Positions 17,404 to 27,053 are shown, counted from the stretch's first letter. The stretch: DNA of 64,000 nt from Catillopecten margaritatus gill symbiont (GCA_037956075.1 CP138327.1:496001-560000), one strand, 5' to 3'. The notes: a model not told the origin generated them from the letters alone. Program-made: numbers and translations.

Positions 17404-19278
17404 ATGGCAACAAAAACAAAGGAATATTTGGCGGAAGTCCGCAAGAAGACTGGGTTTTCAGACTATAAGATAGCTCAAGAATATGACATTAACCAATCTA
17501 ATTTAAGTAAATATAAATCGGGTAAATCTGCCCTATCTGAGACTCATGCATGGTTATTTGCATCAATTTTGGGACTCTCCCCTACCGAGGTGGTAGTCAA
17601 TACTAAAATTGAACAGGCTAAAATTAGTAAAAATAAAGCCAAGCTCATATTTTGGCAAGAACAGCTTGAAAAACTTTCAGACGACTCAGAGTCTTTAAAA
17701 ATTGGTATCGCCCAAATTAACCCTGTTGTTGGCGATATAAGCAATAATGCCAAACAAATCATTGATTTGTCATTTAATGCCTTTGATTCGGGGGTAAATT
17801 TATTGGTTTTTCCAGAATTAGCTCTGATTGGCTACCCACCGGAAGACCTTTTGCTGCGTGAAGGTTTTATTAGTCAAGTGGAAAGCACCATTGAGTATAT
17901 TCGCTCACAATTACCAATTACTATGAATATTATCTTTGGCGCCCCTACTCGTGCTGATAACACCCTGTACAACAGTGCCTACTTAATCCAACAAGGGAAA
18001 ATCCGCACCTATCATAAGCAACGCTTGCCTAATTACGGCGTCTTTGATGAAAAACGCTATTTCACACCCGGTAATAAGCCTTTTGTATTTGAATGCAATG
18101 GCCGTCGCATCGGTTTAGTCATCTGTGAAGATGCTTGGAGTGTAGAACCTATTGATACAGCAGTAGATTTTGGCGCGCAGACGATTATAAGCCTCAACGC
18201 CTCACCCTTTCAAATTGGTAAACATGATGAACGCTTGAATGCCATTAAAAAGAGGGTTTTAGATAACAAAGTAGATCTTATCTATGTGAATGCTGTTGGT
18301 GGGCAAGATGAATTGATTTTTGATGGTGGTTCATTTGTAATGAATGCCAACGGCGAAGTCACACATCAACTGCCCTTCTTTGAAGTTATAACGCAAGCGT
18401 TAGATGCCCCTATCAAAGCAAATACCAATGAGCCTGTAGAAAAAACCCTCTATGACGCTTTGGTGCTTGCCACAAAGGACTATGTGAATAAAAATGGCGT
18501 GTTTAAGGGTGCCGTGATAGGCTTATCAGGCGGTATTGATTCTGCTCTAACACTTGCCATCGCTGCTGATGCGCTTGGTAGTGAGAATGTCCAAGCAGTA
18601 ATGATGCCTTATGATTACACCTCTAATATGAGTCTCGAAGACGCCAAAGCTCAAGCCAGCAGTATGAATGTGGATTATCAAGAAATCAACATTCATCCTA
18701 TGGTCAGTAGTTTTAATATACAACTCAGCCCTTTATTCTCTGGCACAGAACCTGATACTACTGAAGAAAACCTTCAAGCACGCATTCGTGGCACACTGTT
18801 AATGGCTATTTCTAATAAATCTGGCAAAATTGTGCTAACAACTGGTAATAAATCCGAGATGGCGGTCGGTTATGCCACGCTATATGGCGATATGTCTGGT
18901 GGTTTCGCCCCACTTAAAGACATTGCCAAAACCATGGTCTATCGCCTTGCAAAATACCGTAATACTGTTAATTATATAATTCCTGGTCGTGTTATCGACC
19001 GAGAACCTTCTGCCGAACTCGCTCCTAATCAAATCGACAGCGACTCCCTTCCCCCTTACGATGAGTTAGACGCTATTCTCGCCCTATTTGTCGAGCAAAA
19101 GCAATCCATTGCCCATATCACCCAGCAAGGTTACAATCAAGCCACCGTCGAGCGTATCAGTCGCTTAGTCCTTAATAACGAATACAAGCGTCGTCAAAGC
19201 GCCCCAGGTCCTAAAATTAGTGCCAATGCCTTCGGCAAAGAACGCCGTTATCCGATGACTTCTAAGTTTCAGCCTTAA
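17404..19278 (+). CDS. nadE: HTH-domain / glutamine-dependent NAD+ synthetase fusion
   Basis: A 624-residue protein, about 85-95 residues longer than usual glutamine-dependent NadE. Residues 1-92 form an added Cro/CI-type HTH region like phage repressor-related DUF3693 proteins (SDYKIAQEYDINQSNLSKYK is the HTH core). From residue 98 the standard enzyme begins (LKIGIAQINP). The glutaminase has Glu138 in VFPEL, Lys in YHKQRL and Cys in VICEDAW; the synthetase has LSGGIDS near residue 379. The residue at the usual NadE start is Leu98 (TTA), not Met, so the fusion looks real. NadE amidates deamido-NAD to NAD+. DNA binding by the first domain, perhaps linking NAD supply to gene control, is inference. 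Confidence 0.93.
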   Translation: MATKTKEYLAEVRKKTGFSDYKIAQEYDINQSNLSKYKSGKSALSETHAWLFASILGLSPTEVVVNTKIEQAKISKNKAKLIFWQEQLEKLSDDSESLKIGIAQINPVVGDISNNAKQIIDLSFNAFDSGVNLLVFPELALIGYPPEDLLLREGFISQVESTIEYIRSQLPITMNIIFGAPTRADNTLYNSAYLIQQGKIRTYHKQRLPNYGVFDEKRYFTPGNKPFVFECNGRRIGLVICEDAWSVEPIDTAVDFGAQTIISLNASPFQIGKHDERLNAIKKRVLDNKVDLIYVNAVGGQDELIFDGGSFVMNANGEVTHQLPFFEVITQALDAPIKANTNEPVEKTLYDALVLATKDYVNKNGVFKGAVIGLSGGIDSALTLAIAADALGSENVQAVMMPYDYTSNMSLEDAKAQASSMNVDYQEINIHPMVSSFNIQLSPLFSGTEPDTTEENLQARIRGTLLMAISNKSGKIVLTTGNKSEMAVGYATLYGDMSGGFAPLKDIAKTMVYRLAKYRNTVNYIIPGRVIDREPSAELAPNQIDSDSLPPYDELDAILALFVEQKQSIAHITQQGYNQATVERISRLVLNNEYKRRQSAPGPKISANAFGKERRYPMTSKFQP

Positions 19279-19341
19279 AAACAGAAGGATAAAGAGGTGC
19301 TATCCTTTATGGCATGCCCCCTATTTATACTGGTTTACACT

Positions 19342-19412
19342 TGTCATCCCGAGCGCTAGCCGAGGGACCTTGTGAGGGGTGCGAGATCCCTCGGCTAGCG
19401 CTCGGGATGACA
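19342..19412. repeat. perfect 26-bp inverted repeat (intergenic hairpin), copy 3
   Basis: Arms 19342-19367 (TGTCATCCCGAGCGCTAGCC then GAGGGA) and 19387-19412 are exactly complementary over 26 bp with a 19-base loop. The element lies between the convergent nadE and pabB genes and could terminate both. Its core matches the repeats at 5897-5972 and 12144-12170. Confidence 0.9.
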
Positions 19413-19456
19413 GGGAGGGGCTGCTTAAGGATGACAAGGGGGTAGTCATACTGTAT

Positions 19457-20746
19457 CTATGAAAATATTTTCAACAATCCTTGGGCTTTACACTTGGTTT
19501 CTTCCAACTCTTGCTCCGCAACTGAGTCAAATACAATACCCGCTCCCGTCCTAAAGGTTAAATTTTTGTCTTGCTGGGTAATGGTGCGTATAAGGATGTT
19601 AAAATCCATTTTTCCGTTACTGCTGATATAGCCTAATGAACCTGTGTATGCCTGTCTAGGCATTTGCTCTAATTCGGTAATAATTTGCATACATCTGATT
19701 TTTGGACACCCAGTGATCGTACCTCCAGGAAACAAAGCGTGTACCAAATCTTTAATGGTCATGCCCTGCTTAAGTTTGCCTTGAATATTAGAAACGATAT
19801 GATGTACGAATGGATAACTCTCTAGCGTCATAATCTCATCCACATGAACTGAGCCATACTCACATACCCTGCCCAAATCGTTACGCTCTAAATCAAGCAG
19901 CATAATGTGTTCTGCTTGTTCTTTAGGATGATTAATTAATTGTGCTTTCAGTCGTTCATCATCTTCGCCCTGCCCACGGGGGTGGGTGCCGGCAATTGGG
20001 CGGGTTTCTATCTTGTTGCCATCCACGCTGAATAAGCGCTCAGGTGAAGAAGAAATAATACTAAAGTTATCAAATTGCGCCAGAGCAGCAAAAGGTGCTG
20101 GATTGGAATGCTTAAGTGCTTGATACACCTGTGTTGGTGCAATATCACTGTTCAATGCATATTGCCATTGCCTTGAGAGGTTGACTTGAAACACATCGCC
20201 TGCAACGATGTAATCTTTGGCACGCTTAACACCGTTAACAAACTTAGAGGTTTGCTCGTGTGAAAGTTCGCCTTGGATCAAAGGCTTTTCCCCCTCTTTT
20301 AATTGCTCAATATCGGATAACACTTGCGCTATGCGTTGCTGGTCGTCAAATTGGTCAAGTAGATAAGTTTGTTGTTGATGGTGGTCAATCACAATTGCAG
20401 TGGGAATTTTAACGGCAATTGCAACGGGCTGATTTCCTTTCAGTAAATCGTTTTTTAATAACGGTTCGATTTGCCCGATTAACTCATACGATAAATACAC
20501 AAACCAGCCACCCGTAAAAGGTAAATCGCTTTCTACGGTGGGCACATCAACCTTTGATTCTAATTCAGAAAGAAAGTCAAAATCTTCCAAATTATTTAGA
20601 ACAACTTGCTCGGTAGGATGGGCAAATAGGATTGAATAGCGGTTATTTTGGTTGTGATTGACGCTTTCTAGTAAAAAAGGATAGCGCTGAGCATCTAAAT
20701 GGCACAAAGCATCCAGTGCCACCTCAGGTATTTCTAAGGACTTCAC
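19457..20746 (-). CDS. pabB: aminodeoxychorismate synthase component I (chorismate-binding)
   Basis: A 429-residue chorismate-utilising enzyme, nearer PabB length than the ~500 of TrpE. The C-terminal catalytic domain is complete: SSSPERLF, IETRPIAGT, HIMLLDLERNDLGRV, FPGGTITGCPK and RTGAGIVFDS. The motif is PIAGT, where E. coli PabB has PIKGT with a catalytic lysine; Ala there is the TrpE form and is also seen in some PabB. The likely role is the 4-amino-4-deoxychorismate step of folate synthesis, using ammonia from PabA. Anthranilate synthase remains possible. Confidence 0.78.
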   Translation of the reverse strand: MKSLEIPEVALDALCHLDAQRYPFLLESVNHNQNNRYSILFAHPTEQVVLNNLEDFDFLSELESKVDVPTVESDLPFTGGWFVYLSYELIGQIEPLLKNDLLKGNQPVAIAVKIPTAIVIDHHQQQTYLLDQFDDQQRIAQVLSDIEQLKEGEKPLIQGELSHEQTSKFVNGVKRAKDYIVAGDVFQVNLSRQWQYALNSDIAPTQVYQALKHSNPAPFAALAQFDNFSIISSSPERLFSVDGNKIETRPIAGTHPRGQGEDDERLKAQLINHPKEQAEHIMLLDLERNDLGRVCEYGSVHVDEIMTLESYPFVHHIVSNIQGKLKQGMTIKDLVHALFPGGTITGCPKIRCMQIITELEQMPRQAYTGSLGYISSNGKMDFNILIRTITQQDKNLTFRTGAGIVFDSVAEQELEETKCKAQGLLKIFS

Positions 20747-20765
20747 TGCTTAGTGTACTTTGACG

Positions 20766-21359
20766 CTATTCGTAGATGAACTCAACACGACGGTTTTTTT
20801 GCCAGCCAATTTCATTATCCAGTTTGCTATCTGGCTTCTCTTCGCCATAACTAACCACTGTAACCCTGCTGTCAATACCTTCGTAGAGTTCCAAAACCTC
20901 TTTAACACGTAACGCACGGTTTTCGGCTAAGGCCAAGTTGTATTCACGAGTTCCACGGGCATCTGCATGCCCTTCTAAGCGCAGTCTGATTTGTGGGTTT
21001 TCCTGCATAAACTGCACATGTTTGACAACTTCTTGGGAGGCTTCTTTATTCATATTAGTCGCATCAAGGTCAAAATACAGTGTAAATTTAATGTCACTAC
21101 TTTTCAATGTTGTTAACGCCTTTTCTCTCTCTTTTTCTGGCATTTTTTCCACTTCTTTTTCATTGGATTCCTTCCATTCAAAGCTTGACTGCTCGCCAAC
21201 AACCGCATCAACTTCGCTTTGCCCTCTGTCTTCAACAATAACCTTATTGGTAACCATTTCAGGCTCACTACTCTCGCTAGAAAACTTGCTTTTTATAGTG
21301 TCTATCGTTGAGCAAGCACTTAACACTGCCATTAATGGCAAAATAATTAATATTTTCAT
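20766..21359 (-). CDS. pal: peptidoglycan-associated lipoprotein Pal
   Basis: A 197-residue outer-membrane lipoprotein with lipobox VLSAC (Cys16). A charged linker (Glu/Ser/Lys-rich, residues 20-90) precedes an OmpA-type peptidoglycan-binding domain (about 90-197) with LEGHADARGTREYN and a C-terminal NRRVEFIYE. As part of Tol-Pal it ties the outer membrane to the wall during division. It lies 7 bases after tolB. The linker is longer than in E. coli Pal. Confidence 0.92.
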   Translation of the reverse strand: MKILIILPLMAVLSACSTIDTIKSKFSSESSEPEMVTNKVIVEDRGQSEVDAVVGEQSSFEWKESNEKEVEKMPEKEREKALTTLKSSDIKFTLYFDLDATNMNKEASQEVVKHVQFMQENPQIRLRLEGHADARGTREYNLALAENRALRVKEVLELYEGIDSRVTVVSYGEEKPDSKLDNEIGWQKNRRVEFIYE

Positions 21360-21366
21360 CTTTCTC

Positions 21367-22662
21367 CTATTTTTTTTCTAAATGAGTTGACCAATTTGGC
21401 TCTCTTACTTCTGCATTATATGAAGACAGCTCATATGAGCGATTACCCTCCACAGATACAACTGATAGCACTCCTTTTTCTTTATGATTACTAGAAAAGA
21501 TAATCATATCACCATTCGGTGAAAAATGGGGTGATTCATCTAATGTACCATTGCTTATCACTGTTAATTCACTGGTTTTAATGTTTAACACTGCAATACG
21601 ATAATCGTTATCAACACGGTGAACCAGCGCTAAATGTTTACCGTCTGGGGAAAAAGTTGCCTTGGCGTTATAACGCCCTGAGAAGGTAACACGATTAACT
21701 CGACCACTTTTTAAATTTTTAATATAAATTTGCGGTTGTCCAGAGCGATTAGAGGTAAACACAATAGACTTGCCATCAGGGGAGTAGTTGGCTTCTGTGT
21801 CAATGCCGGCGTGTTTTGTCCAGCGGATAAAGTGATTGGTTTCTAGATTGTAAGCATAAATATCTTTATTGCCCTTCCTGGACATTGTCATTAATAGACT
21901 TTTGCCATTTGGGTGCCAGCTTGGTGATGAGGCAATACCATCAAAATGGGGTAATCTTTGAATTTTTTTACGCACAAATGGATGCCAAATAAACACCTCT
22001 GAGCGCCCATTTTCAAAGGAAACATAAGCAATTTTTTTGTTTTTATATTCAAATTCTGGTGACCAAACAGGTGAAAGCATTGGGGATTTAAGTTTAATGC
22101 GACTTTTTGCATTTTTTGCATCGGCATCAGAAATATTGAGTCGGTAGATTTTTTCTCCCTCTCTATCTTCTGTGACAGTTATATAAGTAAGCAAGGTATT
22201 GAATGAGCCGTTCTCACCCAGCAATGCCTCGTAAATATCATCACTAATTTGGTGTGCTACTTTTCTAAAGCCATTTAAGTGAACACGCGTAGAACGCGTG
22301 AACAACTTAGCGTTACTATAAACATCATACAAGGTAATAGAAAGTTGATAAATTTTATCACTTTCTTGTTCAATACTGCCGATAACAACCGCCTCTATAT
22401 TTTGTTTTTTCCAAAATCCCGCATCAAGTTTTTCCACAACAGCGTCAGGAATAAGCACATTAAAGCGCCCTGAGCGTGTCAGATTATCGCGAATAATTTT
22501 TGAAATATCTCTATCTGCTACTCCTTCTCCAATCAACTTAAATTGGCTAATGGCAATTGGAAAGGCATTTTCATCCTTCTTCATCACCGTCACCTCTAAT
22601 ACCCCATGTGCAATACCAGCACTAAGCATTAAAAACAAAGGTAGCCATTGACGCAATTTCAC
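21367..22662 (-). CDS. tolB: Tol-Pal system beta-propeller protein TolB
   Basis: A 431-residue periplasmic protein with a signal peptide (MKLRQWLPLFLMLSAGIAHG), an N-terminal TolB domain and a C-terminal WD40-like propeller. The recurring YSPDGKSIVFTSNRSGQPQIY-type blades are visible (for example SPDGKHLAL and SPNGDMIIFSS). The start codon is GTG, overlapping the iscX stop (GTGA). It works with Pal; tolQRA are not in this window. Confidence 0.93.
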   Translation of the reverse strand: MKLRQWLPLFLMLSAGIAHGVLEVTVMKKDENAFPIAISQFKLIGEGVADRDISKIIRDNLTRSGRFNVLIPDAVVEKLDAGFWKKQNIEAVVIGSIEQESDKIYQLSITLYDVYSNAKLFTRSTRVHLNGFRKVAHQISDDIYEALLGENGSFNTLLTYITVTEDREGEKIYRLNISDADAKNAKSRIKLKSPMLSPVWSPEFEYKNKKIAYVSFENGRSEVFIWHPFVRKKIQRLPHFDGIASSPSWHPNGKSLLMTMSRKGNKDIYAYNLETNHFIRWTKHAGIDTEANYSPDGKSIVFTSNRSGQPQIYIKNLKSGRVNRVTFSGRYNAKATFSPDGKHLALVHRVDNDYRIAVLNIKTSELTVISNGTLDESPHFSPNGDMIIFSSNHKEKGVLSVVSVEGNRSYELSSYNAEVREPNWSTHLEKK

Positions 22663-22853
22663 TCTCTTTCTTCCAGCCAGTTCATTTGAATAGCTTCCAA
22701 GATTTTTTCGCCTGACTTTTCCTTATCATCGTTAAATGCCTCAAGTGCAATCACCATTTTATGTAAATCCACAAAATTAATAAAAGTCGGGTCAAAGTCA
22801 GGGTGTGCCTCATCAAGGGCGATAGCAATGTCCAAAGAATCAATCCAAAGCAT
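22659..22853 (-). CDS. iscX: iron-sulfur assembly protein IscX
   Basis: A 64-residue acidic protein matching IscX (YfhJ) over its full length: LWIDSLDIAIAL, DFDPTFINFVDLH, and the C-terminal EKILEAIQMNWLEE. IscX binds the cysteine desulfurase IscS and iron and modulates Fe-S cluster assembly. It is usually the last gene of the isc operon; here it precedes and overlaps tolB by 4 bases, away from any other isc gene. Confidence 0.85.
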   Translation of the reverse strand: MLWIDSLDIAIALDEAHPDFDPTFINFVDLHKMVIALEAFNDDKEKSGEKILEAIQMNWLEERE

Positions 22854-22908
22854 AATTATCTCATTTAAAAAAATAGATTCAATTATAAACGACTAACAAG
22901 TATCGTTG

Positions 22909-25023
22909 TTAATGTTTTTTGTTACTGCTACGCATTACTGAATACACAAAATCTAAACCCTTGATCGCGTACATTGCTTCATCAAGTTTGACTATGTTAG
23001 GTACGCTAATAATCAAATTCATCCCTTTCATAGTATGGTCTCTCTCTTCCACTTCAATATTTTCAATGTTAACATTAATTTTGGCAAGTGCATTGGCAAC
23101 AGATGCTAGCATACCTCGGCGATTTTCAATTTTTACACAAATAGCCACTTCAAATTCTTCACCCTCACCTTCTTGCCAGTCAACACCCATCCATTGCTCA
23201 TTTTTTTGCTTGGCATAAATAAAATTACCACAATTAAAACGGTGTAATACCAGCCCCTTACTGCTAGTTAGTATGCCAGCTACTTTGTCACCAGGGATAG
23301 GATAACAACAGTGAGCAAAATTAATTGGCTTACCCGTTGTGTCTTTGATGCTAATGCGATTTGCGTTAATAGCACATTCTTTTTCGTGTAACTTATTGAG
23401 TACGAAAGAGATCAGCACTTCAGATAGGGCTATCTTGATGTAAAGATCATTTTTGTTATCACATTTAAGGTCTATCAGGCACATTTTCCACTTTTCATCA
23501 CTAACGGGTTCGCCACCCCCTTGGTAACTCAAAGCGTTAGTTAACAGATAACTGCCGAGCTGTATTAATTCTGAAACTGATTCTTCTTTAAGGTTAGACT
23601 TGATAGCCGCTTTTGCTTTAGCGGTTATAGCAACTTTTAACCAGGCGGGTTGTGGTTTGGCGTCTTCATTAGTTATAATTTCAATGGTTTGCCCTGATTT
23701 TAGTTCTTTAGACAGTGCAACACTAACTTGATCCACTTTTGCCCTCAGCGTGTGATTGCCAACTTTAGTATGGATGGCATAAGCAAAATCAAGTGCAGTT
23801 GACTTGTAAGGCAGTTGAATAATCTCTCCTTTTGGCGTAAAAACAAAAACTTCAGAAGGGAATAAATCATTTTTTGTTTCTTCTAAAAACTCAATAGAAG
23901 TACCTGATTTTTCTTGAATATCCAACAATGAGCCCATCCAATTATTTGCCAATTCTTCGGAGTTTTTACCCTTGTTTTTGTAATGCCAATGCGCAGCAAT
24001 ACCGTATTCAGAAATAAAATCCATATCCTTTGTGCGAATCTGTACTTCAATAAACACCTTGCTTGGTCCGAATAAAGCTGTATGTAGCGATTGATAGCCA
24101 TTAGCTTTAGGTAAGGCAATATAATCCTTGAATTTACCCGGCAAAGGCTTATAAAGATTATGAATAATACCAAGCGCTTGATAGCATTTTGGCACTTCAT
24201 CAACTACAACTCTAAATGCAAATATATCAAGTATTTCTGAGAATTTTAACCCCTGTTGTTTCATCTTTTTATAGATGCTGTAAGTGGTTTTTTTGCGTCC
24301 ACTAGTGCTAAATTGCATTAATCCTTCTTGAATTAGACGATGCTCAATCTCCTTCTGAATGTTGCTAATAATTTCCTTTAAATTACCATGGCGTTTGTTA
24401 ATTTGATGATTCATCACTTTATATCGATAAGGGTACATAAACCTAAAACATAAATCTTCCAGTTCTGCCCTAATATTATTCAACCCCAATCTACGCGCAA
24501 TTGGCGCGTGAATTTCTGAGGTTTCTTTGGCGATTCTATATTGTTTTTGACGACTCATTGACTCTAGCGTACGCATGTTATGCAGTCTGTCAGCGAGTTT
24601 AATCATCATTACCCGCATATCGGTACTCATTGCTAATAACAATTTTCTAAAGTTTTGTGCTTGCTGGTCAATATTTGAATGAAATTCTAGTCCCGTTAAT
24701 TTTGAAACACCTTGCACAATATGCGCCACCTCTTCACCAAAATCCTTAATAATATTTTCCTGGGTGAGTATAGTGTCTTCAATGCAATCATGTAATAGCG
24801 CCGCAACAATGCAATAACAGTCAAGTTTGAGTTCCGCTAAAATCATTGCAACATTTATTGGGTGAAATACATAGGCCTCGCCTGAGCGGCGATATTGCCC
24901 GTCATGTGCTGTTGCAGCGACAATATAAGCCTGATAAACACCCTCAACTTGCTGTTTTGGCATATAAGTATCCAGTACTGCACACAGGTCGCTAATTAAG
25001 ATTCTTTTTTCAGATAAAGGCAT
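22909..25023 (-). CDS. spoT: bifunctional (p)ppGpp synthetase/hydrolase
   Basis: A 704-residue RelA/SpoT homolog. The HD hydrolase domain is intact (AALLHDCIEDT near residue 75), followed by the synthetase domain with GKFKDYIALPKANGYQSLHT near residue 305, a TGS domain (VFTPKGEIIQLP near 395) and a C-terminal ACT domain. It controls the stringent response by making and degrading (p)ppGpp. The intact HD motif favours SpoT over RelA. Confidence 0.93.
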   Translation of the reverse strand: MPLSEKRILISDLCAVLDTYMPKQQVEGVYQAYIVAATAHDGQYRRSGEAYVFHPINVAMILAELKLDCYCIVAALLHDCIEDTILTQENIIKDFGEEVAHIVQGVSKLTGLEFHSNIDQQAQNFRKLLLAMSTDMRVMMIKLADRLHNMRTLESMSRQKQYRIAKETSEIHAPIARRLGLNNIRAELEDLCFRFMYPYRYKVMNHQINKRHGNLKEIISNIQKEIEHRLIQEGLMQFSTSGRKKTTYSIYKKMKQQGLKFSEILDIFAFRVVVDEVPKCYQALGIIHNLYKPLPGKFKDYIALPKANGYQSLHTALFGPSKVFIEVQIRTKDMDFISEYGIAAHWHYKNKGKNSEELANNWMGSLLDIQEKSGTSIEFLEETKNDLFPSEVFVFTPKGEIIQLPYKSTALDFAYAIHTKVGNHTLRAKVDQVSVALSKELKSGQTIEIITNEDAKPQPAWLKVAITAKAKAAIKSNLKEESVSELIQLGSYLLTNALSYQGGGEPVSDEKWKMCLIDLKCDNKNDLYIKIALSEVLISFVLNKLHEKECAINANRISIKDTTGKPINFAHCCYPIPGDKVAGILTSSKGLVLHRFNCGNFIYAKQKNEQWMGVDWQEGEGEEFEVAICVKIENRRGMLASVANALAKINVNIENIEVEERDHTMKGMNLIISVPNIVKLDEAMYAIKGLDFVYSVMRSSNKKH

Positions 25024-25117
25024 TTGAATAATGTTTAAAGTTAATAAAATTAATTATAATACAACTGCGCCAGTATAATGCTTCCAAATATCTATAAATA
25101 ACCTCTTTTAGTAATAT

Positions 25118-25888
25118 ATGAAAAATACAATCAAATTAATCGTTAGCCTTTCTTTCTTATCACTTTCACTCAGTGGGTGCTGGTGGAATGATGAAAAAAG
25201 AGAATCTATCACTAAGGGCTGGTCACCTAAAACCTTCTTCAAGCAAGCCAAAGAAGAAATGTCATCGGGTTCAGCTGACAAAGCAATTGAATTATTTGAA
25301 CAGTTGCAAGCTGCCTATCCTGGCTCTAAATATGCACTGCAATCTAAATTAGAAGCTGCCTACGCACTTTACAAAAAAGAAGATTATAATGAAGCAATTG
25401 TACGCTTAAATGACTATATCAAGCTTTATCCTGAGCACTTTTCAACACCCTACGCTTATTATTTGCGTGGCGTTATTTCAGAAGACAAATCACGCTCTAT
25501 CTTAGATGGTTTGATGACCGACAATGCTCAGCGTGATGTTGATTCAGTACGCAATGCCTTTAATTATTACATGGCTTTAATTGATAAGTTTCCTAAAAGC
25601 GAATACGCCGAAGAAGCAAAAACACGCTTAATTGTTTTAAGAAATATTCTTGCTAGACACGAACTATTTATTGCCATTTATTACACCAAAAGAAATGCCA
25701 ATATTGCCGCCATCAATCGCTCTAAATTTATTATTGAAAAATATCCAAATACACCCTCAGTCCCAGCAGCATTACATTTAATGGCGCGTAACTACGACCA
25801 TGTGGGCATGGATACTTTGGCAAAAGATGCGCGTCGTGTATTGACAAAAAGTTATCCAGTATATACACCACACTACACGATAGATTAA
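25118..25888 (+). CDS. bamD: outer-membrane assembly lipoprotein BamD
   Basis: A 256-residue lipoprotein with lipobox LSLSGC (Cys21) followed by tetratricopeptide repeats. The conserved AIELFEQLQAAYPGSKYA near residue 65 and the YYLRGVISED segment are typical of BamD (YfiO). It is the essential lipoprotein partner of BamA for inserting beta-barrel proteins. It is divergent from spoT, with a 94-bp shared gap. Confidence 0.93.
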   Translation: MKNTIKLIVSLSFLSLSLSGCWWNDEKRESITKGWSPKTFFKQAKEEMSSGSADKAIELFEQLQAAYPGSKYALQSKLEAAYALYKKEDYNEAIVRLNDYIKLYPEHFSTPYAYYLRGVISEDKSRSILDGLMTDNAQRDVDSVRNAFNYYMALIDKFPKSEYAEEAKTRLIVLRNILARHELFIAIYYTKRNANIAAINRSKFIIEKYPNTPSVPAALHLMARNYDHVGMDTLAKDARRVLTKSYPVYTPHYTID

Positions 25889-25901
25889 TATTTGTATAAG
25901 T

Positions 25902-27053
25902 ATGAACAAGCAGGAACGCTTTTTCGCACTTAAAATCTCGTCCATTATGGCAACCCGTATGTTTGGGTTGTTTATGATATTCCCTGTTTTTTCTGTGTAT
26001 GCTACACAATACGAAAACACCACCCCCTATTTGATTGGTTTAGCAATTGGCATTTATGGCTTAACACAGGCGCTTTTACAAATCCCTTTTGGCTACCTGT
26101 CTGACCAATATGGTCGCAAACCTTTGTTGGTCGTTGGGCTTGTATTTTTCTTTATTGGTAGCGTTGTAGCTGCCAACTCTACCGATATTATCCATGTAGT
26201 GATTGGTAGAGCCCTACAAGGCGGTGGTGCAATTTCCGCTGTCTTAATGGCGTTTTTAGCCGATTTTGTTTCCGAGGGTCAGCGCTCTAAGGCGAATGCT
26301 TTTGTTGGAATGCAGATTGGCATGGCATTTATGCTATCCCTATTAATCGGACCGATGATTACAGTTAATTTGGGGCTTTCGGGATTATTTTGGGTGATTG
26401 CTGGCTTATCTATTATCGCTATGGCAATCGTTATCACTCTACCACATGCTAAACCACACGCACAATACACGCTATCCATAGCGAACTTTAAACAAGTATT
26501 AACGCCTAAATTAGTCAAGCTTGATTTTAGTGTCTTTGCGTTGCACTTGATTTTGACCTGTACTTTTATCGTGGTGCCATTGTCATTGGTAGAGAATAAA
26601 ATAATTTTGAGCGATTTAAGCAACAATTGGCAGGCTTATTTGCCAGTAATGTTGCTCTCATTTGTGGGGATGCTACCAATTATTATCATTGCTGAAAAAT
26701 TCAAAAAACATAAAGATATGATGGTACTTGCCATTTTGATTATGGCAGCAAGTCAGATATTATTTTATAAAATATCATTAGATTACACTACATTTTTAGC
26801 CATAATGACGCTATTTTTTATCGCTTTTAATGCTATGGAAGCAATGCTCCCATCAATGGTATCAAAACTTGCGGCGAATGATAAGCGAGGCTTAGCAATG
26901 GGTATGTACTCCACCTCACAATTCCTCGGTGCATTCATTGGTGGTGTAGTTGGTGGTGTTATTTATCATGCTTATGGTTTAAATAGTGTATACTTTTTTA
27001 CCGCATTGATGGCAATGTGTTGGTTGGGCGTTGTGCTCACCATTAAAAAGTAG
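25902..27053 (+). CDS. major facilitator superfamily transporter
   Basis: A 383-residue inner-membrane protein of the DHA1-type MFS with about 12 predicted helices. The loop 2-3 motif is clear (GYLSDQYGRKPLL near residue 63), and RALQGGGAISA marks helix 4. It resembles YajR-like or drug-efflux members but lacks a visible extra C-terminal domain. The substrate is unknown. It begins 13 bases after bamD and may share its transcript. Confidence 0.85.
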   Translation: MNKQERFFALKISSIMATRMFGLFMIFPVFSVYATQYENTTPYLIGLAIGIYGLTQALLQIPFGYLSDQYGRKPLLVVGLVFFFIGSVVAANSTDIIHVVIGRALQGGGAISAVLMAFLADFVSEGQRSKANAFVGMQIGMAFMLSLLIGPMITVNLGLSGLFWVIAGLSIIAMAIVITLPHAKPHAQYTLSIANFKQVLTPKLVKLDFSVFALHLILTCTFIVVPLSLVENKIILSDLSNNWQAYLPVMLLSFVGMLPIIIIAEKFKKHKDMMVLAILIMAASQILFYKISLDYTTFLAIMTLFFIAFNAMEAMLPSMVSKLAANDKRGLAMGMYSTSQFLGAFIGGVVGGVIYHAYGLNSVYFFTALMAMCWLGVVLTIKK

